A stretch of DNA of 64,000 nt. Source: Adiantum capillus-veneris (Eukaryota > Streptophyta > Polypodiopsida > Polypodiales > Pteridaceae). The notes under the pieces were generated by a model. It searched no databases. It saw only the letters and a list, made by a program, of their open reading frames with translations, and was not told the origin of the DNA. Made by a program: the position numbers and the translations under genes. Of this stretch, positions 26,885-38,269 are shown piece by piece (positions within the stretch are counted from its first letter, which is position 1; every line of letters starts with the position of its first letter). The DNA lies in contig CM043943.1 of NCBI GenBank assembly GCA_014529385.2, positions 101,369,855-101,433,854 of the forward strand, given 5' to 3'.

Positions 26885-27286
26885 TATTCAGAGACATCAA
26901 TTTTGACTTTTGAACTTCTACAATGTTAGACCAGCATAATACAAAGCCATCGTGAAATTTTGGGTTCAATCAGATCAAAATTGGTGCATGTTCACCTCAG
27001 TTTCTAGGTCGCAGGTTAAATCTTTGATTTTTGCTAAAGTCGAATCTGAAACTCAATTTTGGTCTCTCATAGCTCGATTTGAAGTGATACACATTGATCA
27101 ATCACGAGAGTTAGAAAAAACTCTACGGTCTTTATAAAAGAATAGCTAACTTGGTCAAATTTGTACAGGAATCAGGTTGCAGACGAGGAATCAGTGGCTT
27201 AACAGAAGATTGCAATCAAGTCTAGTGGAAATTGACTGCAAGTCAATCCAAAGGTAAGTACTCTATCCGGGGCTTCATAAGTCTAT

Positions 27287-29504
27287 ATGAACCTTAGATC
27301 TAGTTGTGTACTAGGAAATCAGGGCATACTTGGAGAAACATCCATTAGAGTATCCACCGAAGAAAGCGTGAATCAAGGCAATTCCTTGCACACAGTTCTT
27401 GAAGAAGTCTCAGACACTTTTTCAGATTCAACATCCGAAATGTCTTCTTACTCGACTCACTCCGAAATCGGAACGACAATGCGCTACAAGCATATACTCT
27501 CTTTTTACAAGACTAACTACCATGGAGACCAGGTTTACTTTGATCCTAATGAGGAGTATGCTATTCGCATTGATGACCATGTTATTGAGTTCGAAGAAGA
27601 GATTAGGGCAAACAAACAAGGAAAAATGTGCATGGACAAAAACGGAACTCAGTATGTACGGAAAACCCTGATGTGGTAGACGAATGGGGGTTAGAAGTAA
27701 ACACCATAATCCCAAACATGTCAGCAAAAGAAGGACCACCAACTTTAGAATCTGAGGGATATGACCAAGTAGATTTGAAGCCTTTGAAACGGCTGAGTAC
27801 CGATAATTCTTGGGTCGGAGTCTATTGTTCGGAAGAGAGAAATATAAAATATCTTCTGTGCACTTTGCATGCCAAACTAGGACAATTAACGGCCATGAAG
27901 ATCATTTATAACTTCAAGATCAAAGATAAGGGATCAATAGACCTACCAACCTACCTGTTTAGGGATTATTATAACAACAACTTTGTTATGATGACTCGTA
28001 AGGAGGTAGAACAAACCAAATACCAAGGGTATTCCATAAGGGATTGGATATTGGGACAAGCACCAGAAACAATTCCAAGAGATGAACACCGTGAGAGATC
28101 ATCTGATAGTAATGTAAACAAACCAGAAACCACCTTATCAAGAAGAAAACCGGGTGACACTAAGGCCATACCAGGGCTACATGAGTCCCTATTTCCAACA
28201 GACTGGTTTGAAGGACTCGGAACAGGACCAGCTGCCAAAAGACCGGGAGTTGAACCAAACAGACGCGTCATACTAACTAATTTTCAAAAATGGGTCAGAA
28301 ATTACAGTGGATCAGGGGATCCATACGACCACTTAGCAAGCTTTAAGAAAGTGCTAAGAGCAGAACGTATATTCGATTTTCATACTCAATTTGACGGTTT
28401 TGGAATGACATTAGAAGGAAACGCATTGACATGGTTCCAAAACATTCCACCAAGGTCAATCATGGACTTGAATACGTTAGCTCAAGGATTTCCAAAATGG
28501 GGATCAAACATAATACGCTAGCTCAAATCTACAGCTTTAAATAGAAACATGGTGAGTCTGTTAGGGATTGTGAAACTCGAATAAAACAATACATTGCCAG
28601 ATGCCCAGGGCTAGAGATTCCTGCAGAACTTAACGACTTGTATCTTTGTTTCTAGAAGCCGTGCTAAACAAAGAACTTCATGCTATATAGTAAAAATCAT
28701 ACATGACCCTAGAAGAGTGTGTGTCAGATGCTATTTAATTAGGAGACAATTGTGATATTTTCAAAGAAGAAGATGTTCCTAAGGATAACCAAAGCAAGAA
28801 AACAACATCCACTAAACCAGCACAAGTGGGAATGGCTGCTGCAGACCACTTTCATCCATAGAAGATATGCTCAAAAGGATGAACAACATGATGATCAACA
28901 TGCAAAAATCACCTCTGAGGGGATGAGGACAAGGGATACCTCAACAGGGACAACCAATTAGGCCACAAAAATGGTGTGCAATTGACGGTAAATGGACCAA
29001 CCATGAGACCACGAGTGCTACTTCACACCATGAGGCCACAAGGAAAACCCATGTACAAATATTCGCCTAATATGGCCCAAACTCAAATACCACCAATGGG
29101 TATGGAAAGACCTCAACCTTTGTTGGGTCAACAATCTATGTATCCAGGACATAATGCAGTGCTTGTAAAGTACATGCACTCCAAAGGAGTCCTATATAAA
29201 CAAGCATTAGTGCCTCTTACACCCTATGCAGAGCCTAATCCATCTACAATAATAGTAGAATGATATTGATATAATTCACATCCACCACCAATGGAAGAAA
29301 CCGTGACTTATGCTCCACCAGAGCTCACACCAATGTATTATGTAGCTAATCAAGGCGTCAAACCTCCCATGGTAAGACCCATGATTAAGCCAAGAATGGA
29401 AAACTGTCACAACTATGGTGCTGATGATCACTAGAAAAACGAATGTCCAGAGCCTGACAAAAACCTCAAGCCAGTTGAAGCCTATTGCATACAATGTTGC
29501 AAAA
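27287..29504 (+). pseudogene. Element A gag (decayed)
   Basis: 27287-27679 starts MNLRSSCVLGNQ and a frameshift moves the reading to 27628-28521. That contains the gag core: NYSGSGDPYDHLASFKKVLR, FDGFGMTLEGNALTWFQNIP and NTLAQGFPKW, matching the Retrotrans_gag family (PF03732). After further frameshifts, about 29400-29460 has a CCHC knuckle CHNYGADDH*KNEC. Its second Cys is Tyr and its Trp codon is a stop. A second knuckle begins YCIQC before being cut by element B. Nucleocapsid function is lost. Confidence 0.82.
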
Positions 29505-29734
29505 AGGGAGGACTCACATAGGAGCGGACAATGTGGGACACACTATCACATGAAAAGGAGAGGCTAGTCTTGACTAATCTTAATGAGGGGGGACTGTGTG
29601 GCCTTATCTTCTGATGATAATGACAAAGTGGTCAAGTTGATGGGTACCACAAGGGTACCAAAAATGCGGGTATGATTTTTAAAAAAAAAAGATTTTTTTT
29701 TTTTTTGGAAAAACGTTGGACGTTTTCTTTTCTT

Positions 29735-29746
29735 CTATAAATAGAG
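29735..29746 (+). promoter_or_regulatory. TATA box of the element B 5' LTR
   Basis: CTATAAATAGAG, a plant-consensus TATA box; the same sequence is at 37761-37772 in the 3' LTR. It lies upstream of the minisatellite, so the minisatellite would be transcribed. Confidence 0.75.
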
Positions 29747-29914
29747 CATCCATGATCACACTTTAGACATAGAGATTGCCTCTATAGTGCTCACGAATTG
29801 CTGCCACTTCTCTTAGAGAGAAGGCGTCTACAAACCACTAAGAGAGCAAAAACTCTAGTGGATTAATAAGGTGCGTATTAATTGAGCATTCAATTAACTT
29901 TAGGAATGATGTAT

Positions 29915-30545
29915 GTGTGCTATCTCCTACTCTAATCTCTCTAATAGATTAGTAAGATTCAATCAACTATGTGTGTGTGTGTGCTATCTATTACTCTAAT
30001 CTCTCTAATAGATTAGTAAGATTCAATTAGTTTTAAGAAGGATATGTGTGTATGTGTGCTATCTCCTACTCTAATCTCTTTAATAGATTAGTAAGATTCA
30101 ATTAGTTTAAGAAGGATATGTGTGTATGTGTGCTATCTCCTACTCTAATCTCTCTAATAGATTAGTAAGATTCAATTAGTTTTAAGAAGGATATGTGTGT
30201 ATGTGTGCTATCTTTTACTCTAATTTCTCTAATAGATTAGTAAGATTCAATTAGTTTTAAGAAAGAAATGTTTGTATGTGTGCTATCTCTTACTCTAATT
30301 TCTCTAATAGATTAGTAAGATTCAATAAATTTTAAGAAGGATATGTGTGTGTGTGTGTGTGTGTGTGTGCGATATCTCTTACTCTAATTTCTCTAATAGA
30401 TTAGTAAGAGTCAATTAGCTTTAGAAAGGGATGTGTGTGTGTTCTCTTTTACTCTAATCTTTCTAATGGATTAGTAAGATTCAATTAACTTTAGAAAAAA
30501 TGTGTGTGTATGTTTTCTCTTACTTTAATCTCTCTAAGTATACCT
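29915..30545 (+). repeat. LTR minisatellite, about 75-bp unit, 8 copies
   Basis: The unit contains TACTCTAATCTCTCTAATAG, then ATTAGTAAGATTCAATTAG, TTTAAGAAGGATATG and a short (TG)n spacer of varying length. The 3' LTR holds about ten copies, split 4 and 6 by the CACTA element. Confidence 0.93.
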
Positions 30546-30993
30546 ACTCTCTCTAGTTAGTACATCTTCACTCTATTAACTTATGCATAGTTAATTGATA
30601 GTTAATACATAAGAGAACTCATCATATTCTTATTATACATGATAAAATTCTCAGTCACCAATTTTATTGTCAATTAGATTAAGTAGAATTTCGAATAATA
30701 CTAAAAATTGATGTAGTTGAAGTATAAAAATTGAAGCTAGAATTGGATTAGAAATGTCATGCATAAAAGTAATACAGAGCTAAACTTTCACTCGTGGTTT
30801 ACACACTTAATTTTTTATTAATTACGATTAGCAAATATTTGATGTATAGAAATTAAATGTAGAACAAAAACACTAAGTGTGAATCCAAGTTGGCGAGGGT
30901 TCAATTACAGATTCTCTTTGGAAACAAGGAGATTACTAAGAAAATTGATCAATTTAAAGTTCTAAGTGTATAACATAAGTGTAGTACAAAAAG

Positions 30994-31188
30994 ATGGCTC
31001 CAAAGCGTGCTCGAACACAAGGCGTTAATGATCATGAAGCCGGTACAAGCAACGAGGAAACTCTTGCGAAACATGCTATGTCTCCACCAATCGGACCAAT
31101 CGGAGCTATGGTACAGGTTAGTATTGCAATTTCAAGTTATGCATCATTGCATATGCGAGACCATAGGAATATATTATTTACCTTATGA
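30994..31188 (+). CDS. ORF inside the 5' LTR of element B, probable spliced first coding exon
   Basis: A 64-codon frame beginning MAPKRARTQG, with EAGTSN and SPPIGPIGAMVQ. The ATG is the first in a good context after the LTR minisatellite. At 31116/31117 the frame meets a strong splice donor (CAG then GTTAGT), so the true coding exon is probably 30994-31116, 41 codons ending MVQ. The same ORF is open in the 3' LTR (45067) with 9 amino-acid differences over 64 codons and no stop. A small basic N terminus of this kind could be a gag leader or a stand-alone peptide; I recognise no domain. Confidence 0.6.
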   Translation: MAPKRARTQGVNDHEAGTSNEETLAKHAMSPPIGPIGAMVQVSIAISSYASLHMRDHRNILFTL

Positions 31189-32144
31189 AAAGAAAACACG
31201 GACCGAAACCACGCGTCTTAACCCCAAGAAACTCGGCATATGTTTGACAAGTAAGAAAGATTGTCTGGTTAAACTGGTTGCTATAGGAAAGAATGTTTGT
31301 CCAAAACCTTAGGTATGGTTTCTCGCAAGTCTCTCTGCTTATTAGCGCTGGCATTATGTGGCAGTTGTCGAGCCGTGAGATGACGCCTACGATGTCACTG
31401 CTGATGTTGTGGTGGGAGTACACCCAGATTAGCCCAGCTGGATACTGCAGTTTTGTTTTGCGGTGGCGTGAGGATGACGCCCAGATTGGCACCGTTGTTG
31501 CTGTGGCGGGAGTACGTCTAGATTAGCACAACGAGTACTTGTCAAGCGGTATGGGACGCTCATGAGGACAAGGGTTTTTATAAATAATGTATATACCGAT
31601 CGGACATAATAGCGCCAGTAGAGATTCTTGAGTGAACCTAATCCAAGGGTTGTTGGTTTAAAATTGGACGACTTCTTGTTTGACTATTGTTTGTAATACT
31701 GTTTGAAGGGTTGTTTTAACGAACTAGTATCATAAATAAAGTAAAGGAACATGTATGTTGAAACTATGTGGTAGTAATTAGATAACAAAAGAAGGGTGAG
31801 TGTGGTGTGGAAAGTGGGACAATGATATCCCGACGGTATCATTCTATGGACGGGTGGACCCGATGAGTCGGGTAACTTTCCAACGCTAGAAATTGTTTTT
31901 TAAAAGTCATAAATCTTAAAAGAGACAAACCTTGTCCGCTGTGCTTCTTAGACATGGGGAAAAAAGCGCACAGGTTGGTCAATCTAAGATTTAGACTTTT
32001 AGGTATAATTGATTATAGATAGTTTTTAGATTGGGTTATGGTGGTCACGCTCCGCCATAGAGAGATAGGACCAATCCTTCACTAACGGTTCATGCCCGTG
32101 GATACATAGTAGCTAAGGCAATGTTCGTTGGTTTTTCTTTTCAG
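31117..32144 (+). other. Putative intron inside the 5' LTR of element B (1028 bp)
   Basis: Donor GTTAGT at 31117 after ATGGTACAG; acceptor TTGGTTTTTCTTTTCAG ending at 32144, with a good pyrimidine tract. The 3' LTR preserves both sites at exactly the same 1028-bp spacing. Splicing would join the MAPKR exon to GATTGGAGACC, 58 bp before the LTR end. Confidence 0.6.
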
Positions 32145-32203
32145 GATTGGAGACCTATCAAAGGTTCTCCTCTCCTCTCAAAAAGGGAGCAGGGACCTCA
32201 CAC

Positions 32204-32215
32204 TGGTATCAGAGC
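32204..32215 (+). other. Primer binding site of element B
   Basis: TGGTATCAGAGC, the classic initiator tRNA-Met PBS of plant LTR retrotransposons, one base past the LTR end. Confidence 0.95.
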
Positions 32216-32383
32216 ATAGGTTAAAGCTTGAGGAGATTTTTAGATTGATGTTTTGATATTGAAGGATGTGAATGTTTGAAATAATAGAAGAACTTAGAAA
32301 AGTTGTTTTGAGTTTTATATGGTATTGAAGATTGAACTTTCCTGGTACAGAAAAATGTTCATTCAGCCTACAAAAAATTCCAG

Positions 32384-32899
32384 GTGTTCACCATTATGTT
32401 TGAAAATGCATGCCAATCACCAAATTATCAATTTCGAAAAAGGGTTATGATGATTTTGGATAGGGGGTTTGCACCACCTATCCCAAGGGTTCATAGAGGA
32501 TGGGACATCAACTGGAGTCCATCTGGAGGAATCTATACCAGCGATGCTGAAAAGATATGGTGCATGGATACCAACCTCAAGAAACTTCGATCGGCAGAGG
32601 AGTTAAAAGTCATCGAAGTTTATCTTTTCATTGGTACTAAGAATCCGGATGCTACTATTACCTTGGAAGGAGAAAAGATATCTCAGACTCAATGGGTCTA
32701 TAACCAAGTTACAAAAGTTATCCATGGTGGTAGGATTCGACCCATATGTGTATCTCGTAGCTTTCAAGGGTCAAAGGAAACTTATTATTTTGATCCTTTA
32801 GCCTATCCTTTTATAGTCACACTAAACTCAAAATATAGAGACATTACAATCCTTGTACCTAAAGACTACCAACCTTGGTTGCAAATAATGTGTATATAA
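32384..32899 (+). CDS. Extra ORF of element B between PBS and gag, unknown function
   Basis: A clean 171-codon frame (start MFTIMFENACQ) with LDRGFAPPIPRVHRGWD, YTSDAEKIWCMD and VTKVIHGGRIRPICVSRSF, ending QPWLQIMCI. It precedes gag by about 120 bp and is in the same orientation. Composition is globular: rich in aromatics and Ile/Val, with no signal peptide, transmembrane helix, zinc knuckle or coiled coil. It does not look like gag, and gag follows separately. While the neighbouring gag and RT frames are broken, this frame is open from end to end. The start could be internal if an upstream part is lost. Confidence 0.65.
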   Translation: MFTIMFENACQSPNYQFRKRVMMILDRGFAPPIPRVHRGWDINWSPSGGIYTSDAEKIWCMDTNLKKLRSAEELKVIEVYLFIGTKNPDATITLEGEKISQTQWVYNQVTKVIHGGRIRPICVSRSFQGSKETYYFDPLAYPFIVTLNSKYRDITILVPKDYQPWLQIMCI

Positions 32900-33020
32900 A
32901 TAAAGTTTGGATTAATATTATCTTTTGTTTGTATTATTGTCTGATCAAGTCTTTCCTTAAAGTGGATTAAAGTTAGAGTATCCAATAAAGTTTCACTTAA
33001 TCTATATTTCACGGAGTGCG

Positions 33021-33610
33021 GTGTACACATCTCTTCAAGAGAAAAAGCTACTTCTCAAGCAATCTAAACTTCCCTCTTTCAAAGGGGAAGGAGCCCTAGT
33101 TGAGCGCGATGTAGAAGTGTGGCTCGAAGAGATGGAGGATTATTTTGTTTCTCTGTTGGTACTACTCCCGATAACTAAGCAATGTTGGCTATGTTTCGTC
33201 TCACGGGGGATGGCAAGCTTTGGTGGAAACAACACTGCAAAGATAATCAAGTAGCTCAAAACACTCAAACTTGGGAAGATATTAAGTATGCTGTCAAAGG
33301 ACGTTATCTTCCACCTACACACGAATCCCTTAAGATAAATGAATTCTTAAACTTAAGTCAGTTTTATCTTACAGTGGAAGAATACTACTCCAAATTTGTA
33401 ACTCTTAGGCGCTATGCTCCGCCAATGACCGCATATCAACAAGTAGCCCGTTTTTGCCAAGGGCTAAATGCTCCTTTAAATACACGTCTAGAATCCATGA
33501 GGCCTGTAAATTTGCAAGATACTCTTTTAAGAGCTAAACCCTTAGCTAAAGAGATGTCAAAATCTCAAAGGGTACGAAATGGAAATATAAGGAATGTATG
33601 TCCTAGGTGA
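33021..33610 (+). pseudogene. Element B gag
   Basis: 33021-33254 (KLPSFKGEGALVERDVEVWL) and, after a frameshift near 33180, 33182-33610 (MFRLTGDGKLWWKQHC, TWEDIKYAVKGRYLPP, LTVEEYYSKFVTLRRYAP) together make the Retrotrans_gag core of Ty3/gypsy elements, in which FxGxxxx..VExWL and the W/Y-rich second half are characteristic. 33611-33835 continues as a Gly/Arg-rich degenerate stretch. No intact CCHC knuckle is visible, which is common in chromodomain elements from decayed copies. Confidence 0.85.
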
Positions 33611-33839
33611 GTCTCTGCATCAAATACACCTAATCGAGCTAGAGGACGAGGCCAAATAATAAATCGTGGAGGAAGAAATGGAGGATGAGGTCAAGGGCGC
33701 GGAACGGCTTCCAGAGTCAATGCTATCATAGGAGAACCAACATTGGGAGAAGAACAAAAGGAAAGAGCAACTCTACATGCTGCAATTGATAAACCAAGAG
33801 CAAGACAACAATATGCTGTCATTCAAACACCTGCAAATC

Positions 33840-35880
33840 ACCAAGGTGAAAAATTGAGCTTCTTATTGATTGTGGTAGTACTCACTCTTTCTTGTCACCT
33901 AAATGTTTAAGGAGGTTAGGACTTAATCAACACCCTGCAAGAAAGATGAGAGTTGAATTAGCCAATGGAAAGGAGGTGTTATCTCAGTACACTGTGGGAA
34001 AAATAGATTTCAAGTTGGGAGAATACTCTACTTCTGCTATTTTTCGAACCTTACCCATAGGAATCTATGACGGAATTCTTGGATTGGATTGGTTAGCCAG
34101 TCATAATGCCAATATCCATTGTGCCCAAGGAAGTGTTACTTTTGTGGACAACCAAGGTCAAGAAGTCACTATTTAAGGCCAGAATGGACGACCAAAAGCT
34201 TACTTGGTCAAAGCTAATCGTCTTTTGAAAGGGTTACGCAAGGGTAAAAAAAAAATTATAGTCAAGCTAAAAAAAGTAGAAAAATCTTCTTCCAACCCTG
34301 AACCAATGTGGCTAGAAGAATTTTCGGATGTTTTCCCCACTGAACTTTCTGAACTACCACCACCTAGGGAGGTAGACCATGAAATCAAAATTTTTCCAGG
34401 TAGTGAACCAGTCTCAAGAGCGCCATACAAGATGTCACTTCCAGAGGCTATAGAACTCAAGGAGCAGGTCAACCAATTGATTGAGCAAGGGTTTATCCGA
34501 CCTAGTACATCTCCATGGGGTGCACCTGTTCTCTTCCAAAAGAAAAAGGATGGCTCTCTTTGACTTTGCATAGATTATAGGGGCTTAAATTAGGTTACCA
34601 TCAAGAATAAATATCCAATTCCTCGTATTGATGAGATGCTGGATAGATTACATGGAGCCAAAATATTCACAAAGATCGATCTTCGATCTGGCTATCATCA
34701 ACTTTGAATTCAAGGCGGCTAATATCTCCAAAATAGCTTTCAACAATCGTTATGGTCATTACGAATTTACAGTGATGGCTTTCGGACTTACGAATGCTCC
34801 TACAACTTTCAATCACCTGATGCATGATATCTTTAGAGAATTCTTGGATGATTTTGTCCTAGTATTCTTTGACGATATCTTAATTTATTCCAAATCAGAG
34901 GAAGAGCATGAAGGACATGTTAGGAAAGTGTTAGAGCTTTTACGCCAAAATAAGTTGTATGCAAAGAAAAGCAAATGTACCTTCTTTACCCCTAAGGTCT
35001 GTTACTTAGGGTTTATCATTTCACCTGAACGAGTATCTCTTGACCCTGACAAAGTCAAGGATATTGTGGAATGGCCTCACTTCACAAACCGAAGTCAGAG
35101 GGTTCTTAGGTATCACAAGGTGGTACAGGATCTTTGTAAAGGACTATGCTCGTAAAGCTGCACCACTAACCGAATTTTTAAAGAAAGGAGCTACGATACT
35201 TTGGGAAGAAAAACATGAATCTTGCTTCAAATAGCTTAAGGAGTATCTTGCTTCAAAACCTCTCTTAAAACTTCTAGACTTTATCCAAGAATTCGAGGTG
35301 ATCACAGATGCTAGTAACCTTGCATTAGGAGGAGTCCTTACTCAAGAAGGAAGGCCTGTAGCTTATACTTCTCGGAATCTTAGGATTCATGAAGTGAATT
35401 ATGCTACACATGATTTAGAATTGCCAGCAGTTATTCACACTCTCAAGCTATTGAGACATTATCTATTGGGACGCAAATTCGAGTTGGTAACGGATCACAA
35501 GAGTCTTAAGTGGATTTTTACCCAACCTAACCTTAACATGAGACAGAGGAGATGGATAGAGCTCATGCACAAATATGATTTTGATATTAAATTTAGACCA
35601 GGTAAGGATAATGTTGTGGTAGATGCCCTAAGCCGTAAAGCTTTTCTCGGGGCAATTTCCATGGCTAACAACCCTATTTTACACAAGGTCTCGGATGCTA
35701 CTGTCAGAGATGGAGATTACCAGATGCTTGCTGGTATCCTACGTGAAGAGAGGGTATCATCAAATCAGCCTAAACCTCTACATTACTCCTTAGAAGATGG
35801 GAAAATTTACTATAGGAATCGACTATGCATACCTAAGGATTCTACCCTAAGGAATGCTATCCTATATGAAGCACATGATG
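33840..35880 (+). pseudogene. Element B protease, reverse transcriptase and RNase H
   Basis: Protease: LLIDCGSTHSF near 33860 (the family's DSG(A/S)T is DCGST here) and GILGLDWLASHNANIHC at about 34078. RT: 34300-35150 with [58 protein letters not shown] and the catalytic FFDDILIYS (Asp pair 34871-34876, intact). RNase H: 35298-35650 with DASNLALGGVL, YATHDLELPAVIHTLK, TDHKSLKW and VDALSRK, so the DEDD residues are mostly visible. Stops at about 34561, 34591, 34706 and 35232, and frameshifts near 34710 and 35090, inactivate it. Confidence 0.93.
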
Positions 35881-35889
35881 GCCCAACTT

Positions 35890-37118
35890 GAGGACATCCA
35901 GGTTATGCCGAAACCATCAATGCAATTCGCAGAAGTTACTATTGGCAATGGATGAAGGGTGATGTCCTTCGCTATGTGAAGCAGTGTTTGTCTTGTCAAT
36001 GGATTAAGGCAGAAAGACTAAAGATGCCAGGTAAATTACATCCTTTAGATATTCCCCAAATGAAATGGGAATGTATTAGCACGGCCTTTATCACCGGGTT
36101 TCCTTCTGTTCAAGCTCGCTATGATTCAATCATGGTCATAGTCGACTTGCTTACTAAAGTGGCTCACTTAATCCTAGTCAAGACAACCTTTACAGCTTCA
36201 GATATTGCTCATCTGTTTGTGAAGGAGGTTTTCAGAATTCATGGTTTACCCAAGAGGATTGTCAGCAATCATGATGCCAAGTTTACTTCAAAGTTTTGGG
36301 TATCATTGTTTCAAGCTATTGGAACCCAGTTATGTTTTAGTACTGCTTATCATCCTCAAACTGATGGCCAAACTGAAAGAGTTAATCAAGTAATTGAAGA
36401 CATCCTGAGAGCCTACTGCAATAGAGAACCTCGCAAGTGGATTCAATACCTACCCTTGGTAGAGTATGCATACAATTCCTCTACTCATAGAAGTATTGGA
36501 ATGACACCTTTTAATGCTCTTTATGGTCAAGAATGTTTATCACCTCTTAACTTTTCTGACCCCACTATAAGGGTTGAAGCCTCAAAGAAAATGCTTAAAG
36601 AAATGGAAGCTCAAACCAAAGCTATTCAAAGGGATATTCAAGCAGCTCAAGATCAACAAAAGAAGTACGCCGACTTAAAAATATTTGATCGGATTTTCAA
36701 AGAAGGTGACAAAGTTTTCTTACGAGTAAAGCCCAAAAAGAGCAATCTGTCTCTCGGAACGTATAAGAATCTTACTTACCGATATTGTGGACCTTACGAA
36801 ATAATCAAGGTTGTAAGTGATCAAGCTTATAGACTAAAACTCCCTTCTCATCTCAAATTTCATGATCTATTTCATGTAAGTCTGTTAAAACCTTATGTAT
36901 ATAACCCTAACCATGTCCTTGATGATGACCAAATCATTTTACCTGCTCAAGATGTTCAACAACTCCAACCTGATACTATTCTAGAAACTCGGGAGAGAAA
37001 GCTTAGGAATAGATCCATCAAAGAACATCTTATCTTATGGAAGGATTTTCCTATAGAAGATGCTACTTGGGAAGATGAGACATCCCTTCTTAAGGATTAC
37101 CCTTCTCACTGTTCTTGA
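35890..37118 (+). pseudogene. Element B integrase with C-terminal chromodomain
   Basis: The zinc-binding HHCC part starts at 35870 (EAHDGPT*GHPGY... CLSCQ), with a stop between the two His. The 388-codon frame from 35952 contains the catalytic core. The first Asp of the DDE triad is Ala (ISTAFITGF, codon 36084-36086) and the second is Asn (VSNHDAKF, codon 36267-36269); only the Glu (DGQTERVN, 36375-36377) remains. The GPY region follows (YRYCGPYEIIKVV), then a chromodomain at the C terminus (ILETRERKLRNRSIKEHLI, then LWKDFPIEDATWE). The chromodomain with iMet priming places B among chromoviruses; by LTR length the Tekay/Del group is plausible. Confidence 0.94.
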
Positions 37119-37142
37119 GATGAGGGCATCTCAAATTCTAAG

Positions 37143-37152
37143 TTGGGGAGAT
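37143..37152 (+). other. Polypurine tract of element B
   Basis: TTGGGGAGAT directly before the LTR start TGTAAGGTC, a typical chromovirus arrangement shortly after the pol stop codon. Confidence 0.8.
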
Positions 37153-38269
37153 TGTAAGGTCTCTACTTTCAAATTTCACACAAGTTCTATTACGCATTTG
37201 AAATTTTTTTAACCATCACTCATTATTTAAGATATTCGAATTCAAGTTATGAGTCGTAGGTTGAGAAAACCTAGAATTTAAAATTTACGCTACAAAGTTA
37301 TGACATGTTTAGCTATATGAATCACTAACTAACTTATTGCAAGACTTATTTACTGATTGTAGAATTTTCTTTTACTACTGTAAAATTAATATAAGACTGT
37401 AAAGTTTAACTGAAAAATGTAAAGTAAATTATCATTAAGGAAATAAATAAAATAATTATAAAGACAAAAGAACACACAGGGATGACAAATGAAGGCACAT
37501 GGACTCACCTAGACTCACATAGGAGGGGACAATGTGAGACACACTGTCACATGAAAAGGGGAGGCTAGTCTTGACTAATCTTAATGAGGGGGGGCTGCGT
37601 GGCCTTATCTTTTGATGATAATGACAAAGTGGTCAAACTGATGGGTACCACAAAGGTACCAAAAATGCGGGTATGATTTTTGGGAAAAAAAAATATTTTT
37701 CTAAAAAAAATAATTAAAATTTTTTTTGTTGGGAAAAAAAGTTGGACGTTTTCTTTTCTGCTATAAATAGAGCATCCATGCTCACGAAGTGCTGCCACTT
37801 CTCTTAGAGAGAAGGCGTCTACAAACCACTAAGAGAGCAAAACCTCTAGTGGATTAATAAGGTGCGTATTAATTGAGCATTCAATTAACTCTAGGAATGA
37901 TGTATGTGTGCTATCTCCTACTCTAATCTCTCTAATAGATTAGTAAGATTCAATTAACAATGTGTGTGTGTGTGCTATCTCTTACTCTAATCTCTCTAAT
38001 AGATTAGTAAGATTCAATTAGTTTTAAGAAGGATATGTGTGTGTGTGCTATCTCCTACTCTAATCTCTCTAATAGATTAGTAAGATTCAATTAGTTTTAA
38101 GAAGGATATGTGTGTATGTGTGCTATCTCCTACTCTAATCTCTCTAATAGATTAGTAAGATTCAATTAGTTTTAAGAAGGATATGTGTGTATGTGTGCTA
38201 TCTCACTACAAGAGGTTATGTGCTCTTGTGACGCTCTTAGCGACGGAAATACACTGGGTTTTTATAACC

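Larger units (their letters stand above)
29511..32202 (+). repeat. 5' LTR of element B (5'-truncated, about 2.69 kb)
   Basis: Homology to the 3' LTR begins at GACTCACATAGGAG (29511, equivalent to 37512), so the first roughly 358 bp are absent. It contains a TATA box, a minisatellite, the MAPKR ORF and a splice-bounded intron, and ends GGGACCTCACA. Confidence 0.9.

Noticed and set aside
29511..29540. Second gag zinc knuckle of element A appearing to continue as GGLT*ER
   Set aside because: This sequence is nearly identical to the 3' LTR of B at 37512, so it belongs to the B LTR and only resembles a knuckle by chance.
30880..30920. GGGTTCAATTAC-like word in the B LTR, considered as a tRNA B box
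   Set aside because: No A box at proper spacing and no cloverleaf; the sequence is simply part of the LTR.
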